Below are positions 46,385 through 54,466 of a DNA stretch of 64,000 bases, in pieces; the stretch's first letter is position 1, and every line of letters begins with the position of its first letter. The DNA is from Chitinophaga jiangningensis (GTDB lineage Bacteria > Bacteroidota > Bacteroidia > Chitinophagales > Chitinophagaceae): contig NZ_FRBL01000009.1 in NCBI RefSeq assembly GCF_900142605.1, forward strand, positions 372,001 through 436,000, given 5' to 3'. The notes under the pieces are model-generated. The model saw nothing but the letters and a program-made list of their open reading frames with translations. It searched no databases and was not told the DNA's origin. The position numbers were made by a program, and so were the translations under genes.

Positions 46385-46891
46385 CTACACCGCTGCATAT
46401 TGCACCTGCAATATCTCCTCCGTCAGCATTTTATTCTCCACTATTTTAAACCTGGTAACAAAGTTGTCTTTATCCCCGATTACCCCTCCATCTCCAACAA
46501 TAACAGGAATCAGGTTAAAGAAAATGTCCGTTACCAGGCCAGCCTCCAGAAATGCATTGTATGTTTTGGTACCACCCCCAAGCACTGTTGCAGTGAATCC
46601 CTTCTCTGATAAGTAAGAAAGTGCTTCTTCCGGTGTGCGGGCGACTTTATATTTATCGCTGCTGAAGTTGCCTGCTGAAAGTACCACTATCTCAACCCCG
46701 GGAAATACCTGCTCTGCACCGCCAAAGGATTCCAGTACCTTGAAAGTAGCGCTGCCCAACACCAAACTCTTAATATTGTTGGTTAGCTGAAAAAAGTATC
46801 CTAAAGCTTCCTGCGGCACATTATGATTAGATTTGCCAGCCAGTAATACCTGGCCATTGTGTGATATATTTGCGATCAAATTTACTTTCAT
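46385..46891 (-). CDS. Dihydrofolate reductase/RibD C-terminal-like reductase
   Basis: 168 residues of the RibD_C fold: 'KVNLIANISHNGQVLLAG' at the start, 'SLVLGSATFKVLESFGG', and the nucleotide-binding 'ATVLGGGTKTYNAFLEAGLVTDIFFNLIPVIVGDGG'. Members reduce pterin- or flavin-type substrates with NADPH; substrate unknown. Third gene of a minus-strand operon with the dehydrogenase and the NTF2-like gene. Confidence 0.85.
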   Translation of the reverse strand: MKVNLIANISHNGQVLLAGKSNHNVPQEALGYFFQLTNNIKSLVLGSATFKVLESFGGAEQVFPGVEIVVLSAGNFSSDKYKVARTPEEALSYLSEKGFTATVLGGGTKTYNAFLEAGLVTDIFFNLIPVIVGDGGVIGDKDNFVTRFKIVENKMLTEEILQVQYAAV

Positions 46892-46915
46892 AATTATTGA
46901 ATTTGAGATTGTTTG

Positions 46916-47359
46916 TTAAAAATCCACATCAACATTCTTTTTCTGCCATTCAAAGTGGCCAGTCCTTTTTGCAACCAGCCACTGATGATTGATATGTACA
47001 TATTCATCCTCATAGGTAGCGCCAATGGTAGTGGTTATTTTGTTGCCGGCCTCCTTGCTAATGAGGGTGATAAAGCAATACAATTTTCCCTGTGCATAGT
47101 TGCCGTTAAGTGTGATGACGTGCTGACCATTGAAGTGATAAACTGTCTCAACCTGCTGCAGAAATTGGTTAAATGCTGCTGCCATTTCCTTTCGACCTGT
47201 AATTTTCAAAATGGTTTTGCCATCAGCAATGGTTTCTGAAATGGCATCTGCTGTGAATAGTTGCACCTGCTGCTCAAAGTCTTTTTTATCAGCGAGCATG
47301 GATATGCGATCAACCAGTTCCTTAATAGCAATTTTATCCGCTAATTCATTTGTATTCAT
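46916..47359 (-). CDS. NTF2-like (SnoaL-type) protein
   Basis: 147 residues. Pattern 'DKIAIKELVDRISMLADKKDFEQQVQLFTADA' followed by curved-sheet strands ('HVITLNGNYAQGKLYCFITLI', 'EYVHINHQWLVAKRTGHFEW') is that of SnoaL-like NTF2-fold enzymes or binding proteins. Lies 1 base from the dehydrogenase gene, so surely cotranscribed. Reaction unknown. Confidence 0.85.
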   Translation of the reverse strand: MNTNELADKIAIKELVDRISMLADKKDFEQQVQLFTADAISETIADGKTILKITGRKEMAAAFNQFLQQVETVYHFNGQHVITLNGNYAQGKLYCFITLISKEAGNKITTTIGATYEDEYVHINHQWLVAKRTGHFEWQKKNVDVDF

Positions 47360-47360
47360 G

Positions 47361-48407
47361 CTAAATATGATTAACCGTGAGTGCTATTTTACCCTGGATA
47401 TTACCTGCGGCTGCTCTGGCATGGGCTTGACTGGCAGCTTCCAATGGGAACACGCTATCAATAACCGTTTTAATAACGCCCTGCTCTATCAGCTCAGCTA
47501 ATGCGGTAAGTTGTGGACCGCTTGAACGTACTTGCGTTGCCGATACTGTTACACCCAATTTTTCCGCTTCAGCGGCGCCTGAGAACCCGAGTGGGAAAAT
47601 TGGAAATAATGCACCTCCCTTCTTCAGTATTTTCAGGAACCTGCCTGTGGTGGGGCCACCGACTGCATCAACTACCAGGTCCACATCAGAGACTATCTCG
47701 TTGGCGGAGTATTTCGTGTAATCAATAAATTCATCCGCACCCAGCTCTCTCAAAATACTTTCCTGTTTTGTAGATGCCACTGCGATTACATATGCCCCCT
47801 TCCATTTAGCCAACTGCACTACAAAATGGCCTACGCCCCCGGCAGCGCCGTTTACCAATACTTTCTTTCCTGCCAGTGGAACGGGCTCGTGGCGGTTGGG
47901 CTGAAGCGGATTGGGTTCATTGTGGCCCTGGTCAATCAGAAACTGCCATGCAGTGAGTAAGGACATAGGGGCTGCTGCCGCCTGAACAAAATCTACATTT
48001 TTAGGTTTTAAGGCGATCTCCGAAGCCGGCACGCTTACATATTGAGCATAGGCCTGACTTGCACCATAACTCGGAAATCGTACCATGCTATAAACTTCAT
48101 CACCGGCTTCTAATCCTTCCACCCCTTCGGCTACTTCGGTGATAATGCCTGATATATCTGTACCCAGAATGATAGGGAAAGGTACTTTGGGCTGCCATTC
48201 CGGCGGCAACATTTTATATCCATCCCGCAGGTACCAGTCAGGTGGATTTAACCCAATTGCTTTTACTTTTACCAGCACTTCACCTTTTTTCGGTGCAGGC
48301 ACCGGAGCATCCTCGTAACGAAGTACTTCAGGGCCTCCGAATTCGTGCTGTCTGATTGCTTTCATCACCATTGGTCTGCTACTCTTCTGTTCAATACTTA
48401 AGCTCAT
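47361..48407 (-). CDS. NADP-dependent quinone oxidoreductase-like (MDR/zinc-free ADH) enzyme
   Basis: 348 residues from the ATG at 48407 (MSLSIEQ); the frame runs 9 codons higher into the promoter. GroES-like domain ('MKAIRQHEFGGPEVLRYEDAPVPAPKKGEVLVKV') and Rossmann domain with 'VLVNGAAGGVGHFVVQLAK'. The catalytic zinc Cys/His of true ADHs are missing, as in quinone reductases. First gene of an operon opposite an HxlR regulator, which suggests a response to quinone- or electrophile-type stress. Confidence 0.88.
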   Translation of the reverse strand: MSLSIEQKSSRPMVMKAIRQHEFGGPEVLRYEDAPVPAPKKGEVLVKVKAIGLNPPDWYLRDGYKMLPPEWQPKVPFPIILGTDISGIITEVAEGVEGLEAGDEVYSMVRFPSYGASQAYAQYVSVPASEIALKPKNVDFVQAAAAPMSLLTAWQFLIDQGHNEPNPLQPNRHEPVPLAGKKVLVNGAAGGVGHFVVQLAKWKGAYVIAVASTKQESILRELGADEFIDYTKYSANEIVSDVDLVVDAVGGPTTGRFLKILKKGGALFPIFPLGFSGAAEAEKLGVTVSATQVRSSGPQLTALAELIEQGVIKTVIDSVFPLEAASQAHARAAAGNIQGKIALTVNHI

Positions 48408-48450
48408 CTTTTGTAGTTTTTTAATGTGCAACAAAAGTAAATTAGTAGTA

Positions 48451-48465
48451 TACTTGTGACAAGTA
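48451..48465. promoter_or_regulatory. Palindromic operator, YodB/HxlR-type
   Basis: TACTTGTGACAAGTA is a perfect 7-bp inverted repeat around one base and fits TACT-N7-AGTA, the site type bound by HxlR/DUF24 regulators such as B. subtilis YodB. It lies between the divergent dehydrogenase operon and the hxlR-like gene, 43 bases from the former's start codon. Confidence 0.6.
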
Positions 48466-48527
48466 TGTACTTATTTGTATCCTACACACCATTAGTAATG
48501 TATTGTTGATTATCAATACTTTAAAAA

Positions 48528-48893
48528 ATGAGAAAGAAAGAAAAAAGTTGTTCGGAAGCGGCTACCTGCTCGGTAGATTATGCCTTTAAACGTATCGGCG
48601 GGAAATATAAAGGCCGTATTTTATGGTACCTGCACGAGCATTCGATTTTGCGTTACGGGGAATTGAGCAGGACCATGCCCGACATCACCACTAAAATGCT
48701 GACGCAAACATTAAGAGAGTTGGAAAGTGATCATTTAATCAATCGAAAAGTATATCTTGAAGTACCGCCGAAAGTGGAGTATACACTAACGGAAGTAGGG
48801 CAAGGACTTGTTCCGTTTATCAGGTATCTGAAAGAATGGGGGGATGAGCAGATGAAGGCGGAGCGGAAGAAGGCGAAAATGGCAGGAGGTTGA
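48528..48893 (+). CDS. HxlR-family (DUF24) helix-turn-helix regulator
   Basis: 121 residues with the HxlR winged helix: 'FKRIGGKYKGRILWYLHEHSILRYGELSR', 'ITTKMLTQTLRELESDHLI'. Two N-terminal cysteines, C8 and C14, could serve as thiol sensors, as the conserved Cys does in YodB-type repressors. Divergent from the dehydrogenase/NTF2/DHFR-like operon with a fitting palindrome between, so it most likely represses that operon and perhaps itself. Confidence 0.92.
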   Translation: MRKKEKSCSEAATCSVDYAFKRIGGKYKGRILWYLHEHSILRYGELSRTMPDITTKMLTQTLRELESDHLINRKVYLEVPPKVEYTLTEVGQGLVPFIRYLKEWGDEQMKAERKKAKMAGG

Positions 48894-49108
48894 TAAGGTT
48901 GTAGTGGCCATCTGTCTATTCTTTACCACGGTATGGAAATTCGAATTACTTATCGTATTTTTTTGAATGATTGAATTAAAGTATATCTTGCACACCCAAT
49001 TTGTAAATGTCCAAATACTTTAATTAACTGAGGCCCTTATTTTTATCGTGATCTTTTTAAGTACCTATCAACCATAAAATACTTTTTAAATTAAAAATCC
49101 TTATTGCC

Positions 49109-49135
49109 ATGAAAAAACTGCTCGACGCCTTGTAA
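49109..49135 (+). CDS. MKKLLDAL leader micro-ORF, copy 1
   Basis: ATG at 49109, eight codons, TAA at 49133-49135, in the same frame as the GTG start at 49154. The TAA lies in the 5' arm of a hairpin that ends at the base before the GTG. The peptide is identical in copies 2 and 3; every difference among the three is synonymous. This suggests selection on the peptide or on its translation. Confidence 0.6.
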   Translation: MKKLLDAL

Positions 49136-49153
49136 CACCAAAAGTGTTTACAA
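49130..49153 (+). promoter_or_regulatory. Hairpin between micro-ORF and GTG start, copy 1
   Basis: TTGT-AACAC / GTGTT-(T)-ACAA: nine base pairs with one bulge and a five-base loop. A ribosome on the micro-ORF would open it, so translational coupling is the simplest reading. The same structure is at 51736-51759 with changed loop and bulge bases. Confidence 0.55.
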
Positions 49154-49462
49154 GTGAGAACAAGAAAAATTTTTGAAACTACTGACCATCGCAGGACGTA
49201 TAACCTGGTCAAAAGAAGATTGTATTCCATTTGCACAAGATGCCACTGGCATCCTACCATCTGGCTTCATTGCACTGACAACCCTTTGAGAACCACATGG
49301 TATCACGGTGACGCGAATATTCATCCAGATGATATGAAATTCAAATACCCACCCAGTTGGAAAATTGTTTCAAAAAACCAGAAACAATGGATGAAGAAAA
49401 AATTCAAGTCAAAAACCACTATCATGCTTGATGGAAGTCTTTGGATTGAAAAGTGGTGGTAA
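49154..49462 (+). CDS. Cys/His-rich small protein, paralogue 1
   Basis: 102 residues from a GTG start. It shares well over half of its residues with the protein at 51760, including C27, C30, H33, H39 and C40 in 'CTRCHWHPTIWLHC', which could form a zinc site, 'HRRTYNL' before it, and the basic C-terminal stretch 'QKQWMKKKF' with 'TTIMLDGSL'. No known family recognised. The same-frame micro-ORF upstream ends in TAA, so either the GTG is the true start or the stop is read through. A terminator follows. Confidence 0.65.
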   Translation: MRTRKIFETTDHRRTYNLVKRRLYSICTRCHWHPTIWLHCTDNPLRTTWYHGDANIHPDDMKFKYPPSWKIVSKNQKQWMKKKFKSKTTIMLDGSLWIEKWW

Positions 49463-49478
49463 TTACAAGAAATTAAGA

Positions 49479-49515
49479 AAAGCCTTATAGCAAAAAGCTG
49501 TAAGGCTTTAATTTT
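49479..49515 (+). terminator. Terminator of paralogue 1
   Basis: 13-bp stem AAAGCCTTATAGC/GCTGTAAGGCTTT with one mismatch and AAAAA loop, then T-rich sequence. Confidence 0.8.
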
Positions 49516-49529
49516 ACAAATCTCTATTT

Positions 49530-50324
49530 ATGAAATCATTTATCCTAACCCTTAGTTTGGTTATTTCCGTACTCTTAATACATGGGCAGCACCCTGTTGA
49601 AGAAGGCAAAAAATTATACCGAAGCGAAATGGCTTCCTGGTATGGAACAGATGTTTTTGGCGAATACCTCCGGCACCGTGCTTATAGAGTTGGTGGCTAT
49701 TTTTCCTATGAAAAAGGCAACGATATCAATTGTATTTTCTTCTCCAACGATACTATCCCTGTAACGCTTGGCATCATCACTTTCGACAGTACATTCTCCA
49801 TACAAAACGCAAGAATAGACAGCACCCAGCGAGCATTGACAGATGAAGAATCAGCCTATACTTTACTTAGAAAGAAGACAAAGGAAGCGCTTAACACAGA
49901 TACCATCTTCCAATACTATAAGAATACTGGCTTTAACATTATTCCTGTTATTGATAATTATGGAAAGAGAGTATATGTTTTAACCGGCCCCAAAACCAAT
50001 AATGTGGTAATATTTGGGAATGATTACCTTGTAACCTTTGATAAAAGAAATAATATCAAAGACATCCAACGACTTCATAAAAACATTATGATGATTGAAA
50101 CGGATAAGGAAGTCCAGGAAGGGGTAAGCATGCACTCACATACAGCGGAAACCGGAGAATCTATCACAGCAACAGATGTATGTACACTCATGCTCTATGC
50201 GCAATCGGCTAAGTGGACACAACATTATGTGCTTGCTCCTAAACAAATATCCATATGGGATTGTAAGAAAAATTCAGTATTTGTGTTAAGCAGAAAGGCG
50301 TGGGACAAGATCAATCAGAAGTAA
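49530..50324 (+). CDS. Exported protein of unknown function
   Basis: 264 residues with a signal peptide (1-19, 'FILTLSLVISVLLIHGQ'). The mature part is mixed alpha/beta with no recognised domain; 'NVVIFGNDYLVTFDKRNNI' and 'SMHSHTAETGESITATDVCTLMLYA' stand out. The latter His-rich segment is conserved-looking but unassigned. Its end overlaps the convergent gene at 50311 by 14 bases. The small-protein gene and terminator just before it suggest an independent transcript. Confidence 0.65.
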   Translation: MKSFILTLSLVISVLLIHGQHPVEEGKKLYRSEMASWYGTDVFGEYLRHRAYRVGGYFSYEKGNDINCIFFSNDTIPVTLGIITFDSTFSIQNARIDSTQRALTDEESAYTLLRKKTKEALNTDTIFQYYKNTGFNIIPVIDNYGKRVYVLTGPKTNNVVIFGNDYLVTFDKRNNIKDIQRLHKNIMMIETDKEVQEGVSMHSHTAETGESITATDVCTLMLYAQSAKWTQHYVLAPKQISIWDCKKNSVFVLSRKAWDKINQK

Positions 50325-50841
50325 TGGCGCCAGGTGCTTTGAAGTCAGCCATATTTTCGTTTTGCCTTGTCCAAATCCGGGCTACTTTTTCCACCTGATC
50401 ATTGGTCATACTTTCAGTGCGAATCCATGTCCTTACACCATGGATCATCACCATGGACGCCTTATGCACCTCAATAAAATATTTCAAGTCGCGTCCATTA
50501 TCCAACAGGATCGAACCAAAAGTTAATGGCTTCTTTGCATAATAATCTTTAAAATCACCGTGTGATTTGTCTTTCGCTCCGATTCTGTTGCCAGCCATGA
50601 GCGTCCCATTCTCTTTAGTTACCAGTTTACGGGTAGTCAATACACTGAAATTATCAGCATCAATAATTGTGGAGCAAATGACCAGCTCATTTTCCGAAAG
50701 CTCAATTTCAATTCCCGAATACCATTGAATAAACTCAGCATTATCCGTATAAAACCGGGTCCATTTAAAGTCATAGGGCTTCATAGTGCTTCTCTTTATA
50801 GCAGCTATGGAAATGTTATGAATACTTTTATCGGATTTCAT
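50311..50841 (-). CDS. Unknown cytoplasmic protein
   Basis: 176 residues (or 157 from the ATG at 50784, MKPYDFKW, which looks the more natural start). Beta-rich with several Trp/Tyr ('KWTRFYTDNAEFIQWYSGIEIEL') and a helical C-terminus ('NDQVEKVARIWTRQNENM'). No signal peptide, no recognised domain. 24 bases downstream of the gene at 51564, same strand, so perhaps one operon. Confidence 0.55.
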   Translation of the reverse strand: MKSDKSIHNISIAAIKRSTMKPYDFKWTRFYTDNAEFIQWYSGIEIELSENELVICSTIIDADNFSVLTTRKLVTKENGTLMAGNRIGAKDKSHGDFKDYYAKKPLTFGSILLDNGRDLKYFIEVHKASMVMIHGVRTWIRTESMTNDQVEKVARIWTRQNENMADFKAPGAITSD

Positions 50842-50865
50842 TTTTAAGCGTTACTACGTTTTTAT

Positions 50866-51564
50866 TCAACAAATCATTAATAACCTGCTCTCCCCTGGTT
50901 TTTCCTTAGGTGCACGGTGCAAACAAGGCAGCACCTTACTTTCCGGATGGTCTACTGCCAGTCTCCAAAGATTCCCGACACCCAGGTTGATGATTTGAGC
51001 ACCAGGTTTGGGTTGGTAATGCAGGTCAAAAAAATTATCATTCAGGAATGCTTCAAAACCTTCTTCGGGACCATCATAAAGCTCTTTTAATGCAGCACGC
51101 ATTTCCGGAATAAGTATCTTCTGCACTCCCTGCTCGTTGGGTAATATATCACTGGACTCACCATAGTAAGTACACAGGAAGGTATCCGTTGCTACCGGCG
51201 ACCTATCTACGTGGAAAGAATATACATCTGTTGGAAACAGCGGAAAGGAATCATCCCGCTCATAATATTTGATAACATTAAGTGCCGGCTGGGCACCATA
51301 TTCCGTTAACGCATTCCAATCGTTTAGGAGGACTTCACGGGCAAGGTTCCCCTGCTCACTTAGCTGCAATGCTTCAAGATCTGCCGGTTCCAGGGCGGTG
51401 ATGTTCCCGTCGAGTGTTACCTTTTCTATGATCTCAGCAAAATTCCCTTTTAATGTACGGCTCCAGCACATCGCATTGATCGCTCCGGCGAATGGTGTAG
51501 CAACCAGGTCGTGAAAGTTGGTGACGTGTGTAATACTTTTAGCATTAAAAGATGAATTCAGCAT
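50866..51564 (-). CDS. Unknown protein with possible Fe(II)-dioxygenase-type HxD...H triad (DUF1826-like?)
   Basis: 232 residues, no signal peptide. 'YSFHVDRSPVATDTFLCTYYGES' places H118-x-D120 on a strand, and H216 in 'KVLPCLHRAP' lies about 95 residues on; this spacing is what a 2-His-1-carboxylate iron site would show. It reminds me of DUF1826 proteins, which I cannot confirm. First gene of a possible two-gene unit with 50311. Function unknown. Confidence 0.55.
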   Translation of the reverse strand: MLNSSFNAKSITHVTNFHDLVATPFAGAINAMCWSRTLKGNFAEIIEKVTLDGNITALEPADLEALQLSEQGNLAREVLLNDWNALTEYGAQPALNVIKYYERDDSFPLFPTDVYSFHVDRSPVATDTFLCTYYGESSDILPNEQGVQKILIPEMRAALKELYDGPEEGFEAFLNDNFFDLHYQPKPGAQIINLGVGNLWRLAVDHPESKVLPCLHRAPKEKPGESRLLMIC

Positions 51565-51714
51565 ATATCATAAATTGGCCAATCAGCGGCAATATACAGA
51601 AATAGTCGCTATGCAAACCGAATGAACCCTCCAGGCACTGGGCTCAAACATTCAATATGACTTATTGAAACGAAATAATTGAGTATATTAGAAGGCAATA
51701 ATATATATCACCTT

Positions 51715-51741
51715 ATGAAAAAACTACTCGACGCCTTGTAA
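51715..51741 (+). CDS. MKKLLDAL leader micro-ORF, copy 2
   Basis: ATG at 51715, eight codons, TAA at 51739-51741, in frame with the GTG at 51760. It differs from copy 1 by one synonymous base. Spacing ATG-to-GTG is 45 bases, exactly as in copy 1. Confidence 0.6.
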   Translation: MKKLLDAL

Positions 51742-51759
51742 CACCAAACGTGTTCACAA
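51736..51759 (+). promoter_or_regulatory. Hairpin between micro-ORF and GTG start, copy 2
   Basis: TTGT-AACAC / GTGTT-(C)-ACAA with loop CAAAC; same stem as at 49130-49153, with the micro-ORF stop codon in the 5' arm and the GTG directly after the 3' arm. Confidence 0.55.
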
Positions 51760-52059
51760 GTGAAATTTTACAAATGCCTTAAGGAAACTACACACCGCCG
51801 GACTTATAACCTCGCCAGGCGAGAACTCTATGCCAAATGTACTATATGCCCCTGGCACCCTACTTATTGGCAGCACTGTCCGGACAATCCGTATATTTCC
51901 ATGGTCTACAAGGGACCCAAAAAGGATAAGTTCAGGTTCCAACATCCACCAAATTGGAAACTTGTTTCCAAAAACAGGAAACAATGGATGAAGAAAAAAT
52001 TTGTATCAGAAACTACTATTATGTTGGATGGAAGTTTATATATCCGCATGAGATGGTAG
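51760..52059 (+). CDS. Cys/His-rich small protein, paralogue 2
   Basis: 99 residues from a GTG start; paralogue of the protein at 49154 with the same numbering for C27, C30, H33, H39, C40 ('CTICPWHPTYWQHC') and the same 'RKQWMKKKF' and 'TTIMLDGSL' segments. It is four residues shorter in the central loop. Basic overall with a possible zinc site, so nucleic-acid binding is conceivable but not shown. A strong terminator follows. Confidence 0.65.
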   Translation: MKFYKCLKETTHRRTYNLARRELYAKCTICPWHPTYWQHCPDNPYISMVYKGPKKDKFRFQHPPNWKLVSKNRKQWMKKKFVSETTIMLDGSLYIRMRW

Positions 52060-52064
52060 CTATT

Positions 52065-52107
52065 AAAAGCATTTCTTACATTCTCTGACTGTAAGAAATG
52101 CTTTTTA
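52065..52107 (+). terminator. Terminator of paralogue 2
   Basis: Perfect 16-bp stem AAAAGCATTTCTTACA/TGTAAGAAATGCTTTT with a 9-base loop. Confidence 0.88.
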
Positions 52108-52171
52108 ATATACTAAATTTCCACCTCCCCAAAAAAGGTGTTTTCACGGTTTATTTAATTATCTGAAACCC

Positions 52172-52179
52172 TACCTTTG
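52172..52179 (+). promoter_or_regulatory. Candidate -7 box for the LecA-like gene
   Basis: TACCTTTG fits TAnnTTTG; it would give a leader of about 105 bases before the ATG at 52291. -33 box not clear. Confidence 0.45.
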
Positions 52180-52290
52180 CATCTACATACGGGCACCCCT
52201 CAAACAAATTCCCTCAAACTATCCGGACGCCCCTCATTTGATACACATTTTCTCTCTGCTATTTAAATAACCATTTAAAACAAATCGAAA

Positions 52291-54375
52291 ATGCAAAGCG
52301 TAGAAAAAATCGCCCCAGACAAAAAGGCCGCCGCCACCGCATCAGGATTCCATTTCCGTACGCCGGCAGACATCCAGGATTTTGCAAACCAGCCCGCAAA
52401 ACAAACTATGATGAATGCCCTGTGGAGCAATCACCTCAATGGATTTACGCAACAAGGCATGTTGAATAATCCATGGAATACCATCAACACACCAGCACCC
52501 ACAAATTATTACAACCCTATCGACAACAATCCCACCAGCAGCGCAGCAAATATTCAATGGCTGGCTTTTCCGGGACGACTCGAATTCAACTTCCCCAGCG
52601 CCTCACCCGATCAGCTGTATCAAATGGCGGATACCGGCGTTATGCCCGGACAAATATCCAATGATCCATGCGGCACCGGACAAAACGTGCCATATTTCCC
52701 GTACGGCCCAAGAGGATGGCAGGATGAATATTGCGAATGGGCAGTAACCCGGAACGATGCAGGAAAAATTACACGCATTGACTTTACCTGCGAAAATCCT
52801 GAATACTGGAATACCTTATGGTCCATAGATCCTAATCAGGTGCTGGCACTGTATCAGTCTATTCTCGACAAACCCCAGATCACCCTGAAGGATTTATCAG
52901 TACCTGGTGTAGTAGACCCGATTACCAACCTGCCGGTTTATAACCCGCTGAATAAATGGAATAGCGGACCAGTATCCAGCGCCACCGAAGGCGGCGCCAT
53001 CCACCTCACCAGTACGCCCAATACCATACAAACAGAGATCGGCCTGGCAACTACCTCTACCGTACAACGCTTCAACCCTCCTCCTCCACCCGCTACCACC
53101 AACACTATGTGGCCATCTGCACAATACAACAACCTGATTTGTATTGGCCAGTTCGGTCAAAGGTATCGCAACAGCGACCCTAACATCGGCGGTACAGTGA
53201 ATAATTTTGTAACGGCAGGTAATGTGGTCACCCTCGCTGACCCTCCGGGACTCTACATTCAAATGCCTGATTTCTCCAACTACGTAACGCCGGATGGCAC
53301 AGATGCCTCTACCTTCTGGACCATTAAGCGTGGCAGCAAATCACTGAAAGATCAATCCGGCAATCCACTGCCAGGTAACTTCATCCTGCATGCGGTATTT
53401 GAAGTACCAGCTGACTTTCCTTATACCGTCGGGGACATCAAAATCTCCGGAAAGCCAATCAGCTGGGGCTCTCAGGTAGCCTATACTTTTAAAATGCAGA
53501 TTGTAGCCAGCGCATATACCGGCACCACCCCACAAGGTTACGAACCGGTCGATAATACCCCGCCGGACAAAACATTTGCACAACCGGTTCAACTATTCTA
53601 TCAGGACTATTTTGATACCTTATACAGCATCAAGGTAGCTAACCCGGTAAACCATCCGATTCCTTTGCTGAGCAACAGTACCTACATACCTGCCGTAATC
53701 AATATCGGCACTACCGCTGCTAAAATGGTAGTAGTGGTAGATACCTGTACCGCACAACCCAATCAGCCAGCCACCTACCCTGCCGTAACGTTCGATGATC
53801 CCAATATCACTGCACAGGTTACCGCAGTAAAAAACAACATCAGCTACGCTGTACCGGGTAATAGTCAACCCAGCACCTACCAGGCACTATACATCACCGT
53901 AGCCGTTGGCAACAAAACAGCCGCCGGTGAACATGGTGTGTATGTCACCAACGCAGGCCAGAGCCGCTCCGTAGCAATGCCGGCACTACTGACTGTAACA
54001 CCAGTTACCTGTCAGGCTACCATTGCCTGGCAGAATACCGGAGTAATCGTAAATGCAAATACCAAAACTACCGTCAACTACACCTCCGGCCTATGGACTG
54101 CCAACCCGGCCGATAACGGCGGACAGTTGTACAATGCGGCAGGTAATCCAACCTTCTTCCCCGCTCCTCCGGGCTACCCGCTCGCAGGACAAAACATCGG
54201 TGCATTACTCGGCCGTATAGGCAACACCGTATTCCTGATTGGCCTGGGAACCATTGTTCCTGCTAATCTCAGCGGTGAATTGCAGCTGTGCATTAATGAC
54301 GACCTCAATAAACAATACGGTGCCGGATTAACAGATAATATCGGTGCAGTTAGTGTAACCATTGAGGTAAGCTGA
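52291..54375 (+). CDS. Large protein with LecA/PA-IL-like C-terminal lectin domain
   Basis: 694 residues without an obvious signal peptide. The C-terminal part (about 574-694) reads like the PA-IL/LecA galactophilic lectin fold: 'IAWQNTGVIVNANT', 'GALLGRIGNTVFLIGLG', 'SGELQLCINDDLN', 'DNIGAVSVTIEV', the last two being where LecA binds calcium and sugar. The first ~560 residues are not recognised; 'EYCEWAVTRNDAGKITRIDF' and 'CENPEYWNTLW' stand out. It is followed by a gene for an exported haem-motif protein, so the two may form a complex. Function unknown; the lectin call is by pattern. Confidence 0.65.
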   Translation: MQSVEKIAPDKKAAATASGFHFRTPADIQDFANQPAKQTMMNALWSNHLNGFTQQGMLNNPWNTINTPAPTNYYNPIDNNPTSSAANIQWLAFPGRLEFNFPSASPDQLYQMADTGVMPGQISNDPCGTGQNVPYFPYGPRGWQDEYCEWAVTRNDAGKITRIDFTCENPEYWNTLWSIDPNQVLALYQSILDKPQITLKDLSVPGVVDPITNLPVYNPLNKWNSGPVSSATEGGAIHLTSTPNTIQTEIGLATTSTVQRFNPPPPPATTNTMWPSAQYNNLICIGQFGQRYRNSDPNIGGTVNNFVTAGNVVTLADPPGLYIQMPDFSNYVTPDGTDASTFWTIKRGSKSLKDQSGNPLPGNFILHAVFEVPADFPYTVGDIKISGKPISWGSQVAYTFKMQIVASAYTGTTPQGYEPVDNTPPDKTFAQPVQLFYQDYFDTLYSIKVANPVNHPIPLLSNSTYIPAVINIGTTAAKMVVVVDTCTAQPNQPATYPAVTFDDPNITAQVTAVKNNISYAVPGNSQPSTYQALYITVAVGNKTAAGEHGVYVTNAGQSRSVAMPALLTVTPVTCQATIAWQNTGVIVNANTKTTVNYTSGLWTANPADNGGQLYNAAGNPTFFPAPPGYPLAGQNIGALLGRIGNTVFLIGLGTIVPANLSGELQLCINDDLNKQYGAGLTDNIGAVSVTIEVS

Positions 54376-54413
54376 CAGTGTAATCACCAACTTGACAGTT
54401 CGATAAATGAGAG

Positions 54414-54440
54414 GAGGCACATATAAAAAATATGTGCCTC
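54414..54440 (+). terminator. Hairpin between the LecA-like and haem-motif genes
   Basis: Perfect 11-bp stem GAGGCACATAT/ATATGTGCCTC with AAAAA loop, then TATTTAT. Could act as partial terminator or processing site inside the unit. Confidence 0.65.
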
Positions 54441-54466
54441 TATTTATCCATTTAAACCCTGCAAAC

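Noticed and set aside
49133..49135. In-frame TAA at the front of the Cys/His-rich gene as a sequencing error or pseudogene
   Set aside because: The same TAA at the same distance recurs in three loci with synonymous differences around it, which an error would not produce.
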